A stretch of 64,000 nt of DNA from Streptomyces sp. LX-29 (GTDB taxonomy: Bacteria; Actinomycetota; Actinomycetes; Streptomycetales; Streptomycetaceae), in NCBI RefSeq assembly GCF_029541745.1, contig NZ_CP089746.1, forward strand, positions 7,387,559 to 7,451,558, given 5' to 3'. Within the stretch, counting starts at the first letter, position 1; every line of letters starts with the position of its first letter. Of the stretch, positions 16,469-24,494 are shown one piece after another. The notes below the pieces were generated by a model. That model saw only the letters and a program-made list of their open reading frames with translations, searched no databases and had not been told where the DNA came from. The position numbers were made by a program, and so were the translations under genes.

Positions 16469-17728
16469 TCAGCCCAGTCCCAGCTCCGTCACCAGTGCGG
16501 CGAACCGGGCCGCCGCGGGGGAGTGCGGCGCGATGAGCAGCACGCCTTCGACGAGCTCGGCCCAGGCGCCGTAGTCCTCACAGGTGCGCAGCAGCGACAA
16601 CGCCTCGGGTCGACTCGCCCCGTGCCGGCCCACCGCGGTGCCCATGGTGGGCAGCGCGTCCAGCAGCAGCTGCCAGGTGGCGGGGGCGGTCAGGTCCCGG
16701 ATGGCCAGCAGGCCGTCGGTCAGCAGGGTGAGTTCGGCGACCGACAGCCGACCGGGGCGGCTGCGGCGGGGGGTGGACGGGGCAGCCATGAACACCGGCG
16801 TCACCGGGGTCGCCGGGGTCGCCGGTGTCAGCGGGGTCACCGGGGCCGCCGTGCTCACCGAGGTCGCCACGGGAGGCGCCGCGGGCGCCGACGCCGCCGT
16901 GCGGACCGCTGCCGGGTGCGGAGGCTGCGGCTCCGGGACGGCCGCGGGCAGCCGACTGATCACCTCGTAGGCGAAGGCGGCCGCATGGTGGGAGGCGACC
17001 GGCTGCCAGCGCTCGTCGTGCGCCTCGCCCTTGTCGTCGAGCAGGTCGGAGATCCCCCGGACCACCAGCGCCGGGACCTCCTCGTTCACATGGGCGCCGG
17101 CCAGGAAGCCGAAGCCCTCCATGTCGACCGCCACGGCGTCGCCCGCGCTCCCGGTGAGCCGCCGACCCACCTCCGACAGCTGGTGCCCCACCACCCGCCC
17201 GCCCGCGGCGATCGGCTTGACATGGGCCCGTGGGCCGTCGGCGGACGCGCCCGGGAGCCGCCGCCGCCAGGCCCCGTCGGCCGCGACGAGCTGGGCCAGC
17301 TGCACCAGGGAGTAGGCGGAGTGATGGGTCTTCTGACGGGGCAGGAAGCCCGCCTCGGTGTCCTTCCCCGTCTCGTAGTCGTACACCACGTCGGCGGCCA
17401 CCACATCGCCCAGCGCCACGTCCTTGCGGCCCCCCGCCACCCCGACGAACAGCAGCGCCCGCGGCGCGAACAGGGCCACCGAGCGCTCGGCCGACACCGC
17501 GGCCTGCGGATTCCCGGGACCCGTCATATGGATGGCGACCCTCCGCTCCACCGGGCCGTCGCGGAAGCCGCCCAGCTCGAACCACGAGCCGCGGGCGGTG
17601 ACCGTGCGCAGGCCCCGCAGCGGTTCGCGCACCGCCTGGTACTCCACGCCCAGCGCGGTCAGCACGACCACGTCGACCCGATCCCCGTCCGCCGCCGGGC
17701 TCCGCTCTCCAGTCTCACCGAACCGCAC
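16469..17728 (-). CDS. Nucleoside phosphorylase-like protein with C-terminal effector-associated-like domain
   Basis: The 419-aa product begins with a PNP/UDP-phosphorylase (MTA/SAH nucleosidase-like) domain: 'VVVLTALGVEY', 'ALLFVGVAGGRKDVALGDVV', 'AVDMEGFGFL' and 'VVRGISDLLDD' (about residues 20-235). A Pro/Thr/Val-rich linker (about residues 270-320) leads to an 80-residue helical domain ('LTLLTDGLLAIRDL ... LLRTCEDYGAWAELVEGVL'). That domain resembles the effector-associated domains of actinobacterial conflict systems. The nucleosidase could deplete a nucleotide or nucleoside when activated. A GTG at 17728 behind AAGGGGGAG is preferred; an ATG at 17758 lacks a site. Confidence 0.75.
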   Translation of the reverse strand: MRFGETGERSPAADGDRVDVVVLTALGVEYQAVREPLRGLRTVTARGSWFELGGFRDGPVERRVAIHMTGPGNPQAAVSAERSVALFAPRALLFVGVAGGRKDVALGDVVAADVVYDYETGKDTEAGFLPRQKTHHSAYSLVQLAQLVAADGAWRRRLPGASADGPRAHVKPIAAGGRVVGHQLSEVGRRLTGSAGDAVAVDMEGFGFLAGAHVNEEVPALVVRGISDLLDDKGEAHDERWQPVASHHAAAFAYEVISRLPAAVPEPQPPHPAAVRTAASAPAAPPVATSVSTAAPVTPLTPATPATPVTPVFMAAPSTPRRSRPGRLSVAELTLLTDGLLAIRDLTAPATWQLLLDALPTMGTAVGRHGASRPEALSLLRTCEDYGAWAELVEGVLLIAPHSPAAARFAALVTELGLG

Positions 17729-17762
17729 AGCTCCCCCTTGTGAACACGGGCCGACCATGGTG

Positions 17763-18311
17763 TCACGGGCCGCGGAGGTCCGCGTAGAGCGCTATCTGCA
17801 CCCCCAGCAGGACGATCAACGCCACCTCGAGGACGGACAGCGTGAACAGCGCCGGATTGACCGGGCCCTGGACCCAGTAGACGATCAGGGACGCGGCCGG
17901 CGCGGCGCAGAAGATCAGCAGATCGACGGCGAGTTGCAGTCGCTTGCGGGAGACCCGGCGTCGGTCGCTGCGGTGCGCCGTCTCCCAGCCGAAGACCCCT
18001 CTGGGCTGACCCCCGGCGAGGGTGGCGAGCCGCGGGCCGAGGTCCTCGCGGACATAGCGCCCGATGGCCGAGATCTTCTCGTCGTTGACCAGGTAGGTCC
18101 AGCCGAGGAGCACGGTGGCCGGCGGCAGGAGCAGCAGCAACTCGGTCTGGCCGTCGTTCTGGAGCGTGAAGGTGATGATGGCCGCCATGGAGGCGAGCGT
18201 CGCGTAGAGCAGATTGTCGCGGAACCCGATCCGCGCCCGTTGCTCCTCCTTCACCTGCTCGTACTCCACGATGAGCAGCCGGCCGGCCATCGCGTCCTCC
18301 TCGCTCGCCAC
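17763..18311 (-). CDS. Four-helix integral membrane protein of the phosphorylase operon
   Basis: The 182-aa product opens with a charged helix ('IVEYEQVKEEQRARIGFRD'). Two membrane helices follow (about residues 30-50 and 58-78), then a basic cytoplasmic loop with 'RRRVSRKRLQ', then two more helices (about residues 123-178). I recognise no enzyme motif. It lies between two phosphorylase fusions with gaps of 56 and 34 bp, so it may be the membrane sensor or pore of the system (inference). The GTG start follows AGGGGGA. Confidence 0.7.
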   Translation of the reverse strand: MASEEDAMAGRLLIVEYEQVKEEQRARIGFRDNLLYATLASMAAIITFTLQNDGQTELLLLLPPATVLLGWTYLVNDEKISAIGRYVREDLGPRLATLAGGQPRGVFGWETAHRSDRRRVSRKRLQLAVDLLIFCAAPAASLIVYWVQGPVNPALFTLSVLEVALIVLLGVQIALYADLRGP

Positions 18312-18367
18312 GGTTCCCCCTGTTCGCTCGCTGCGGTCGCTGTCGCACTCGTCGATGTCGTCCCCGT

Positions 18368-20149
18368 TCAGCCGAGGTCCTCATGCGCGGCCCGGCGCAG
18401 CGCGGCCTGCAGCGTGCGGATGTGCGGGCGGTCGGCGGGGTCGGCGGCGAGCGCGCGGTGCAGGACGCGAGGGAGGTCCTGGGGGAGGGGGCTGGACGGG
18501 CCGGGGGCGGGGCGGCCGGTGACCAGGCGGGCGCAGACGACGGCCAACCGGTGGACGTCGGCGCTCTCGCCGGCCGCCGTGTCTCCCGAGGCGGGCACCC
18601 GGCAGGCGAGCCCGAGGTCGCGCAGGGCGAAGCGGGTGGCCGTCGGCCCGCCACCGAGGACGACGATCCCGGACGGGCCGAGGCGGCGATGGCTGAAGCC
18701 CAGCTCGTGCAGGCCGGCCAGGGTGTCGCAGAGCGCCGCCAGCCCTGTGAACAGCCGGAACCGGCGCCAGGGGTCGAGGGGGCGGCCGTCGGCGTCGAAC
18801 GCGGTGGCCAGGGTCTCGCACGGATGCCCCGTCACCTCCTGGCGTGGCCAGACGACGCTGAGCACCGGCGCCCGACCGGGCACATACCGGTCCAGCCGCG
18901 GCAGCCCCGGCACCCGCTCTCCCAACGCGGGCAGCACGTCCCGTTCCTGGGCCAGCGCCTGGCGGGCGTCGCGCGCCCCGAGGGTGTCCCGGACCGCCGT
19001 GACCTGGCGCAGCCAGACGTAGGCGGCCCGCGGTCCCTCGCCGCGCAGGGCCAGGGACTGCCGCTCGATCAGGGAGCCGTCGGCGGAGTGATGCTCCTCG
19101 CGGGTCTCCTCGTGCAGGACGTAGGACTCTCCGCCGAAGAGCACGCGCGGCCTGCCGCCGCCCCCGGTCCCGCCTCCGCCGCCGTTCCCGTTCTCGACTC
19201 CGCTGTCGCCACCGCCGGCCGTCGCGGGAGCCGATGGCGTGCGCCCGGCATCGCCGAGCCGGTCGCCGGACCGGTGGCCTGCGGGGTCTCCGTACGGGGC
19301 ACCGGCCAGGTCGCCGGCCAGGTCGTCGGCCAGGTCGTCGGGAGTGGACTCCAGGGCGAGCTCGCGGACCAGGGCGACGGCCAGGGCCGCGGCGTGCCGG
19401 GCGGCGGCCTGCCGGGCCGCCCTCGGCCGGGCGTCGGCGGCGTCCGCCGTCCGTTCACCTCCGTCCACCCGATCGCTGATGCCGCGCACGATCAGCGCGG
19501 AGAGCGCATGGTTGAGATGGGCCGCGTGGACCACCCCGGCCCCCTCCGTCTCCACGGCGACCGCGTCGTTGTAGCTGCCGCGCAACCGCCGCGCGAGCGC
19601 CGAGGAGACGGACCGCAGCACCACGTCGCCCGCCGCGATCGGCTCCAGATGCACCCGCGGCGGGCGCTTCCGGGCGGCGGCCGGCAGCAGCCCGACCCAG
19701 GAGCCGGTCCGGTGCAGCAGACGGACCCGCTGCTCCAGATGATGGGGCGCCAGATAGCCCGACGGCCGCGCCTGGAAGCCCTCGTCCGACTCCCGCCCGC
19801 CCTGGTAGGCGTGCACCTTGGTCGCCACGACCACATCGCCGACGGCGATGTCCTCCCGCAGCCCCCCGGCCACCCCGACGAACAGCACCGCCCGCGGCCG
19901 GAACAGGGCCGCCGCCCGTTCCGTGATCACCGCCGCGCCCTGCGACCCCGTGCCGATCTCGGCCAGCGCGACCCGCCACGCCGTGCCGGGCACGGTGCCG
20001 ACCTCGAAGAGGGTGCCGGCCCGGTGCGCACACGGCCTCAGGTCCTCCAGATACGCCCTGACGGCCGCGTACTCCAGGGGCAGCGCGGTCAGCACGACCA
20101 CCACGGGCGCCCGGCCGGGGGTGTCCTCCACCTCGTACACCGCGGTCAT
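18368..20149 (-). CDS. Nucleoside phosphorylase fused to a pseudokinase-like domain
   Basis: The 593-aa product has a PNP/UDP-phosphorylase domain (about residues 15-235: 'VVVLTALPLEYAAVR', 'VLFVGVAGGLREDIAVGDVVV', 'AVETEGAGV', 'LIVRGISDRVDGG'). A long low-complexity linker (Asp/Leu/Ala then Gly/Asn runs, about residues 255-335) joins it to a protein-kinase-like fold (about residues 335-590). There the catalytic loop reads HRRLGPSGIVV instead of HRDxxxxN, and DFG reads DLG, so catalysis is doubtful. The kinase-like part may sense or scaffold. It is the first gene of the three-gene operon. The ATG at 20149 has GAGG close upstream. Confidence 0.75.
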   Translation of the reverse strand: MTAVYEVEDTPGRAPVVVVLTALPLEYAAVRAYLEDLRPCAHRAGTLFEVGTVPGTAWRVALAEIGTGSQGAAVITERAAALFRPRAVLFVGVAGGLREDIAVGDVVVATKVHAYQGGRESDEGFQARPSGYLAPHHLEQRVRLLHRTGSWVGLLPAAARKRPPRVHLEPIAAGDVVLRSVSSALARRLRGSYNDAVAVETEGAGVVHAAHLNHALSALIVRGISDRVDGGERTADAADARPRAARQAAARHAAALAVALVRELALESTPDDLADDLAGDLAGAPYGDPAGHRSGDRLGDAGRTPSAPATAGGGDSGVENGNGGGGGTGGGGRPRVLFGGESYVLHEETREEHHSADGSLIERQSLALRGEGPRAAYVWLRQVTAVRDTLGARDARQALAQERDVLPALGERVPGLPRLDRYVPGRAPVLSVVWPRQEVTGHPCETLATAFDADGRPLDPWRRFRLFTGLAALCDTLAGLHELGFSHRRLGPSGIVVLGGGPTATRFALRDLGLACRVPASGDTAAGESADVHRLAVVCARLVTGRPAPGPSSPLPQDLPRVLHRALAADPADRPHIRTLQAALRRAAHEDLG

Positions 20150-20317
20150 ACACCTCGGCCTTCGGTCGCGGTCCGAACACTGCCGACCACATGATGTTAC
20201 CGGGAACAGTGGGGGTGGAGCGGGTGAAAGGTCAGGTGGAGCGGCCATGACCGGTGCGTCGCGGGGTGGTTGACTGGGGTCCGGAAGCGACGACCGACGA
20301 AAGCGGGTCTGACAACG

Positions 20318-20806
20318 ATGAGCCTGTACGACATCCCCCTGCGCACCCTGTCCGGCGAGCCGACCACGCTCGGCGCGCACCGGGACAAGGCCGTGCTCGT
20401 GGTCAACGTGGCCTCCAAGTGCGGGCTCACCCCGCAGTACGAGGGCCTGGAGCGGCTCCAGCAGCGGTACGTGGAGCGCGGCTTCACCGTCCTGGGCGTG
20501 CCCTGCAACCAGTTCGCCGGGCAGGAGCCGGGGACGAGCGAGGAGATCCAGACCTTCTGCTCCACCAGCTACGGCGTCACCTTCCCCCTCCTGGAGAAGC
20601 TCGACGTCAACGGCGAGGACCGACACCCCCTCTACACCGAGCTGACCCGCACCCCGGACGCGGCCGGTGAGGCCGGCGACGTCCAGTGGAACTTCGAGAA
20701 GTTCCTGCTCTCCCCGCGCGGCGAGGTCGTCGGCCGGTTCCGCCCGCGCACCGAGCCGGAGGCCCCCGAGCTGGTGGCCGCGATCGAGACCCAGCTCGCC
20801 GGCTAG
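20318..20806 (+). CDS. Glutathione peroxidase family thiol peroxidase
   Basis: The 162-aa product has family signatures 'NVASKCGLTPQYEGLE' (peroxidatic Cys in place of Sec), 'LGVPCNQFAGQEPG' and 'WNFEKFLL'. Bacterial members usually reduce peroxides with thioredoxin or mycothiol-linked electrons, since actinomycetes lack glutathione. The start is the ATG before SLYDIPL; an in-frame ATG 16 codons upstream (20270) gives a non-homologous extension. It stands alone and diverges from the phosphorylase operon. Confidence 0.9.
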   Translation: MSLYDIPLRTLSGEPTTLGAHRDKAVLVVNVASKCGLTPQYEGLERLQQRYVERGFTVLGVPCNQFAGQEPGTSEEIQTFCSTSYGVTFPLLEKLDVNGEDRHPLYTELTRTPDAAGEAGDVQWNFEKFLLSPRGEVVGRFRPRTEPEAPELVAAIETQLAG

Positions 20807-20912
20807 CGAGCGGCTGCCCGGCGGGCGCGGTCGGTGCGCAGCAGGCCCGCTCCCGGCGGTGCGGCCGACGACACCCGGTGGCTCCCCGCGCGGGTCGACC
20901 GGCGTTGCGCGT

Positions 20913-20946
20913 CCTCCCCCCACCGGCACCCCGGGCGTGGGGGAGG
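20913..20946. terminator. Terminator hairpin between converging genes
   Basis: Arms CCTCCCCCCAC (20913-20923) and GTGGGGGAGG (20937-20946), with one bulged C, form a strong stem between the peroxidase and alcohol dehydrogenase genes. Confidence 0.6.
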
Positions 20947-20957
20947 CCGCCGGGCCG

Positions 20958-22022
20958 TCACCCCGCGGGCGGCCGGCGGAGGTGGGGCTCGATGACGGTG
21001 ACGCCCGTGCCGCCCCGGGCCGCCAGGCCGACCAGCGCCTCCGGGGCCTGGTCGAGGCCGATGGTGTGGGTGACCAGCAGGTCGGGGCGCAGCACCTTCG
21101 CCTTGACCATCTCCATCATCGGCGGGTAGGCGTGTGCCGCCATGCCATGGCTGCCGAGCAGCCGGAGCTCCAGGGCGATCACCCGGTCCATCGGGAGCAT
21201 CGGGTTCCCGGCGGCCGGCGGGAGCAGGCCGACCTGGACGTGGCGACCGTGTCTGCGCAGGCTGTTGATGGACGCGGCGCAGGTCCGCGGGGAGCCCAGG
21301 GCGTCGAGGGAGAGGTGGGCGCCACCGCCGGTGGCGTCCTGGACGGCCTCCGCCACGGAGCCCAGCACCGAGGAGGCGTCGATGCACTGCGCCGCGCCGA
21401 ACCGCCGGGCCAGGTCGAGTGCGTGGGGCGAGATGTCGACCGCGACCACCCGCGCCCCCGCCGCCGCGGCGATCATGACGGCTGAGAGGCCGACACCGCC
21501 GCAGCCGTACACCGCCACCCACTCGCCCGGTGTGACCCGGCCCTGCGCCACCACGGCGCGGAACGCGGTGGCGAAGCGGCAGCCGAGGCCGGCGGCGGTG
21601 GTGAAGGACAACTCCTCGCGGATGCCGACGAGATTGATGTCGGCGTTCTCGATCGGGACGTACTCCGCGAACGACCCCCAGTGGGTGAAACCGGGTTGCG
21701 ACTGTCGCTCGCACACCTGCTGCGCGCCCTCCGCGCAGGCTCCGCACCGACCGCAGGCGCAGACGAAGGGCACGGTGACCCGCTGCCCCGGCCGCCAGTT
21801 GGCGACGTCGGGGCCCACCGCCTCGACGACCCCGGCCAGTTCGTGGCCGGGGACGTGCGGCAGCCGGATCTCCGGGTCGTGTCCCATCCAGCCGTGCCAG
21901 TCGCTGCGACACAGCCCGGTCGCCTCGACCCGGATGACCGCGCCGCCGCGGGCGGGTGCGGGATCCGGGACCTCCCGGACCACCGGCCTGCGCCCGAACG
22001 CATCGAAGACCACCGCACGCAT
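20958..22022 (-). CDS. Zinc-dependent alcohol dehydrogenase
   Basis: The 354-aa medium-chain dehydrogenase has catalytic zinc residues in 'CRSDWHGW' and 'PGHELAGVV', and the four-Cys structural zinc lobe 'CACGRCGACAEGAQQVC'. The NAD(P) fold carries 'GCGGVGLSAVMIA'. It should oxidise an alcohol or reduce an aldehyde; the substrate is not deducible. The ATG at 22022 has GGGAG 8 nt upstream. It stands alone. Confidence 0.9.
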   Translation of the reverse strand: MRAVVFDAFGRRPVVREVPDPAPARGGAVIRVEATGLCRSDWHGWMGHDPEIRLPHVPGHELAGVVEAVGPDVANWRPGQRVTVPFVCACGRCGACAEGAQQVCERQSQPGFTHWGSFAEYVPIENADINLVGIREELSFTTAAGLGCRFATAFRAVVAQGRVTPGEWVAVYGCGGVGLSAVMIAAAAGARVVAVDISPHALDLARRFGAAQCIDASSVLGSVAEAVQDATGGGAHLSLDALGSPRTCAASINSLRRHGRHVQVGLLPPAAGNPMLPMDRVIALELRLLGSHGMAAHAYPPMMEMVKAKVLRPDLLVTHTIGLDQAPEALVGLAARGGTGVTVIEPHLRRPPAG

Positions 22023-22303
22023 AGGCCCGCTCCCTCGCTCCTCAACGCCGGTCGCCCGACGACGGCGCGGTACGCCGCACGCGACCGCCCCCCGGTCGCG
22101 CGATGTCTGGGCACATTCTTGCCATGCCCCCGCGCGTTCCGCACGTATCGTTGGCCGTCGCCCGTATTTCCGGATCGTTTCCGGGAGGGCGGGCAGCGGA
22201 GCCCCGGGCCGCACCGCGGAACGGTACGCTCGGACCCGGACGCCCCGCTCAATCGGAGGCGGAGCCCTCGCCGACGGTGGGGCCGTCGCCGCCGGGAGAG
22301 TCC

Positions 22304-22445
22304 CTCAACTGCGGCGGAGCCTCAACCGGCACCCGAACCTCAAGGGCACCCGAACCTCAACCGGCATCGATCCCTCAACCGGCACCGATCCCTCAGTCGG
22401 CGCCGGAGCCTCGGTCGGCGGTGGAGCCTTCGCCGTCGCCGGAGC
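22304..22445. repeat. Minisatellite of 17-18 bp units crossing an SDR stop codon
   Basis: Eight successive units of 17-18 bp, each beginning CTCA/CTCG/CTTC (for example CTCAACCGGCACCGATCC), run from 22304 to 22445. The last three encode the C-terminal tail of the SDR gene as 6-residue steps (GDGEGS, TADRGS, GAD-stop). The rest lie beyond its stop codon. The remainder of the 370-bp gap (22023-22392) must hold the alcohol dehydrogenase promoter; nothing else is evident there. Confidence 0.7.
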
Positions 22446-23220
22446 GCCGCGCCTCCGCCATCTCGCGCATGGTACGGGCGCCCACCCGGCGCTGCACCGC
22501 CCCGGCCACGCCCGGGAACAGCCCGCCGATCACGCCGCTCAGCCGCAGCTCCAACGGAGCGATGGTGACCTCGCCGCGGTCGCGCTCGACGGCACGGATC
22601 GTGGCCGCCGCCACCTGGCCCGGGGAGACGGTGCGCACCCCCGGCGGCAGCGTGGCGCCCGAGTCGGCGAACATGCCGACGTCCCGGACGAACCCGGGCT
22701 GCACGATCGACACGCCCACGCCTGATCCGTGGAGTTCCTGCCGCAGGGCGTGGGCGAAGCCGCGCAGCCCGAACTTCGTGGCGTTGTAGAGCGCGGCGCC
22801 GGGGGAGGCGGTGCGCCCGGACAGCGAGCCGACCAGCACGATGTGGCCGCGCCGCGCCTCCACCATGCCCGGCCCCAGCATCCGGGCGAGCGCGATCGGC
22901 GCCCTGAGGTTGACCTCCAGCGACCGGTCGATGTCCGCGAGCGGGCTTGCCAGCACCGGACCGCTGGAGGACTGGGCCGCGTTGGCGATGAGGATGTCGA
23001 CGCCGGCGGCCTCCTCGGCCAGACGGGCCAGGTCCTCGCGGTCGTTCAGGTCCGCCACGATCGCCCGCCCGCCGACGGAGTCGGCCAGCTTCCGGAGGGG
23101 CTCGGCACGCCGCCCGGTCAACAGCAGTTCGGCGCCCCTGGAGGCGAAGGCACGGGCGAGGGTCCGCCCGAGACCGCCGGTGGCGCCGGTGATGAGGACG
23201 GTCGATCCGGATACGTGCAT
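22393..23220 (-). CDS. Short-chain dehydrogenase/reductase
   Basis: The 275-aa classical SDR has the cofactor motif 'TGATGGLG', then 'NAAQSSSG', and the catalytic 'SLSGRTASPGAALYNATKFG' (Ser, YxxxK). It uses NAD(P)H on an unknown carbonyl or lipid substrate. The Gly/Ser/Asp tail is made of minisatellite units (see the repeat at 22304). The ATG at 23220 follows GAGGTGGAG. Confidence 0.9.
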   Translation of the reverse strand: MHVSGSTVLITGATGGLGRTLARAFASRGAELLLTGRRAEPLRKLADSVGGRAIVADLNDREDLARLAEEAAGVDILIANAAQSSSGPVLASPLADIDRSLEVNLRAPIALARMLGPGMVEARRGHIVLVGSLSGRTASPGAALYNATKFGLRGFAHALRQELHGSGVGVSIVQPGFVRDVGMFADSGATLPPGVRTVSPGQVAAATIRAVERDRGEVTIAPLELRLSGVIGGLFPGVAGAVQRRVGARTMREMAEARRSGDGEGSTADRGSGAD

Positions 23221-23353
23221 GCGCTCCACCTCGGGCGACGGGTCAGGGTCCGCACGAACGCTACCCGAGGGGCCGCCCACCGGGTGCCGGGGACGCGGCG
23301 GCCCGTCGGGATCGGCCGCCCGCCGGGTGCGCCGGGTCGGACCGCCCCCGCGG

Positions 23354-24493
23354 CTACCGCGCCGGAAGCCCGTACACCCGCCGCGCGTTGTCCGCCGCGA
23401 TCAGCGCCGCGACGCGCTCCGCGTCGTCCCGGGCCCAGGCGCCGCTCGTCACCCAGCGCGCCACCAGGGCGGCCAGGGCCTCCCGGAACAGCCGCACGCC
23501 CACCGTGTACAGCTCCGGCAGCCCGTAGGCGTCGGTGGAGAACAGCACCTTGCCGAACGGGGCCAGCTCCAGCACCTCCCCCAGCACGGCCTCGGCGCGC
23601 GCCCCGCTGTGGGTCAGCGCCAGCCCGACGTCGGCGTGGACATGGGGGTACATGGCCGCGAGGTACGCCGCGTTCCGGTGGTACGGGTAGCCGTGCAGCA
23701 GGACGAGCGGGGCGCCGGTGGGGCCTACCGCCCGGATGAAGTCGGTCAGCAGCAGCGGGTCGCAGCGGTGCAGCGAGAGGTCCGGGTCGCCGAACCCGGT
23801 GTGCAGTTGCAGCGGCAGGCCGGTGGCGACGGCGGACCACAGCAGATGGCGCAGCAGCACCGGGTCGGCGAGCCGGCCGCCGGCGGGGCGCTCGGTGAGC
23901 CACCAGGCGGCCGCCGCCAACACCTCGGTCTCCCCGGGCGGACCGGGTGCGAAGTCCAGGCCATGGCGGTAGCCGACGACCGACTTGAAGGCGATCGCGG
24001 AACGGGCCGCCGCACGGACCGCCTCGCCGAGGTCGGCGACGAAGGCGTGGGTGGTACGGGCGTCGTCGGCGACCCGCTCCGCCAGCTGCTCCAGCCGCAC
24101 CACCTCGTGGGCGGTCGCGGAGCCGGCGGCGGCCGCCAGCTCCCCCGGAGTGGTCAGCTCGCCCGGCAGCCCGGTGTCCACCAGGAACGCGCCGATGCCC
24201 AGCCCGCCCAGCAGCCGCGAGGTGGCCTCGACGGCCCCCAACTCGCGCCGCCGCGCCAGATAGCGCTCGGGCGGGCAGTGCGGTTCGAGTCCGAGCAGCG
24301 GCGGACACCAGCGGCGCACCGCGAAACCGGCCTGGGTGTCGAAGAAGCTGGTGCCCGGCGCGGCCGGCGCGTCCGACTCGGTGAGCAGCGCCTCGAACGC
24401 GGCCGCGTCGAGGTCGGCGCGGACCACGCCATGGCAGTGGTGGTCCACCAGCGGCGGCAGGGGGAACGTCTCCGGGTCCGGTGCCGACGCCAT
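23354..24493 (-). CDS. Amidohydrolase family protein (FluG N-terminal-like)
   Basis: The 379-aa TIM-barrel metal hydrolase has HxH in 'LVDHHCHG', later His in 'LHTGFGD' and 'LLHGYPYHRNAAYLA', and an Asp in 'LFSTDAYG'. This is the layout of the amidohydrolase-2/FluG N-terminal group. Its ATG begins 1 bp after the stop of a glutamine-synthetase-like gene. The two halves correspond to the fused FluG protein of fungi. The pair probably handles gamma-glutamyl amides or an amine, but the substrate is unknown. Confidence 0.85.
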   Translation of the reverse strand: MASAPDPETFPLPPLVDHHCHGVVRADLDAAAFEALLTESDAPAAPGTSFFDTQAGFAVRRWCPPLLGLEPHCPPERYLARRRELGAVEATSRLLGGLGIGAFLVDTGLPGELTTPGELAAAAGSATAHEVVRLEQLAERVADDARTTHAFVADLGEAVRAAARSAIAFKSVVGYRHGLDFAPGPPGETEVLAAAAWWLTERPAGGRLADPVLLRHLLWSAVATGLPLQLHTGFGDPDLSLHRCDPLLLTDFIRAVGPTGAPLVLLHGYPYHRNAAYLAAMYPHVHADVGLALTHSGARAEAVLGEVLELAPFGKVLFSTDAYGLPELYTVGVRLFREALAALVARWVTSGAWARDDAERVAALIAADNARRVYGLPAR

Positions 24494-24494
24494 G

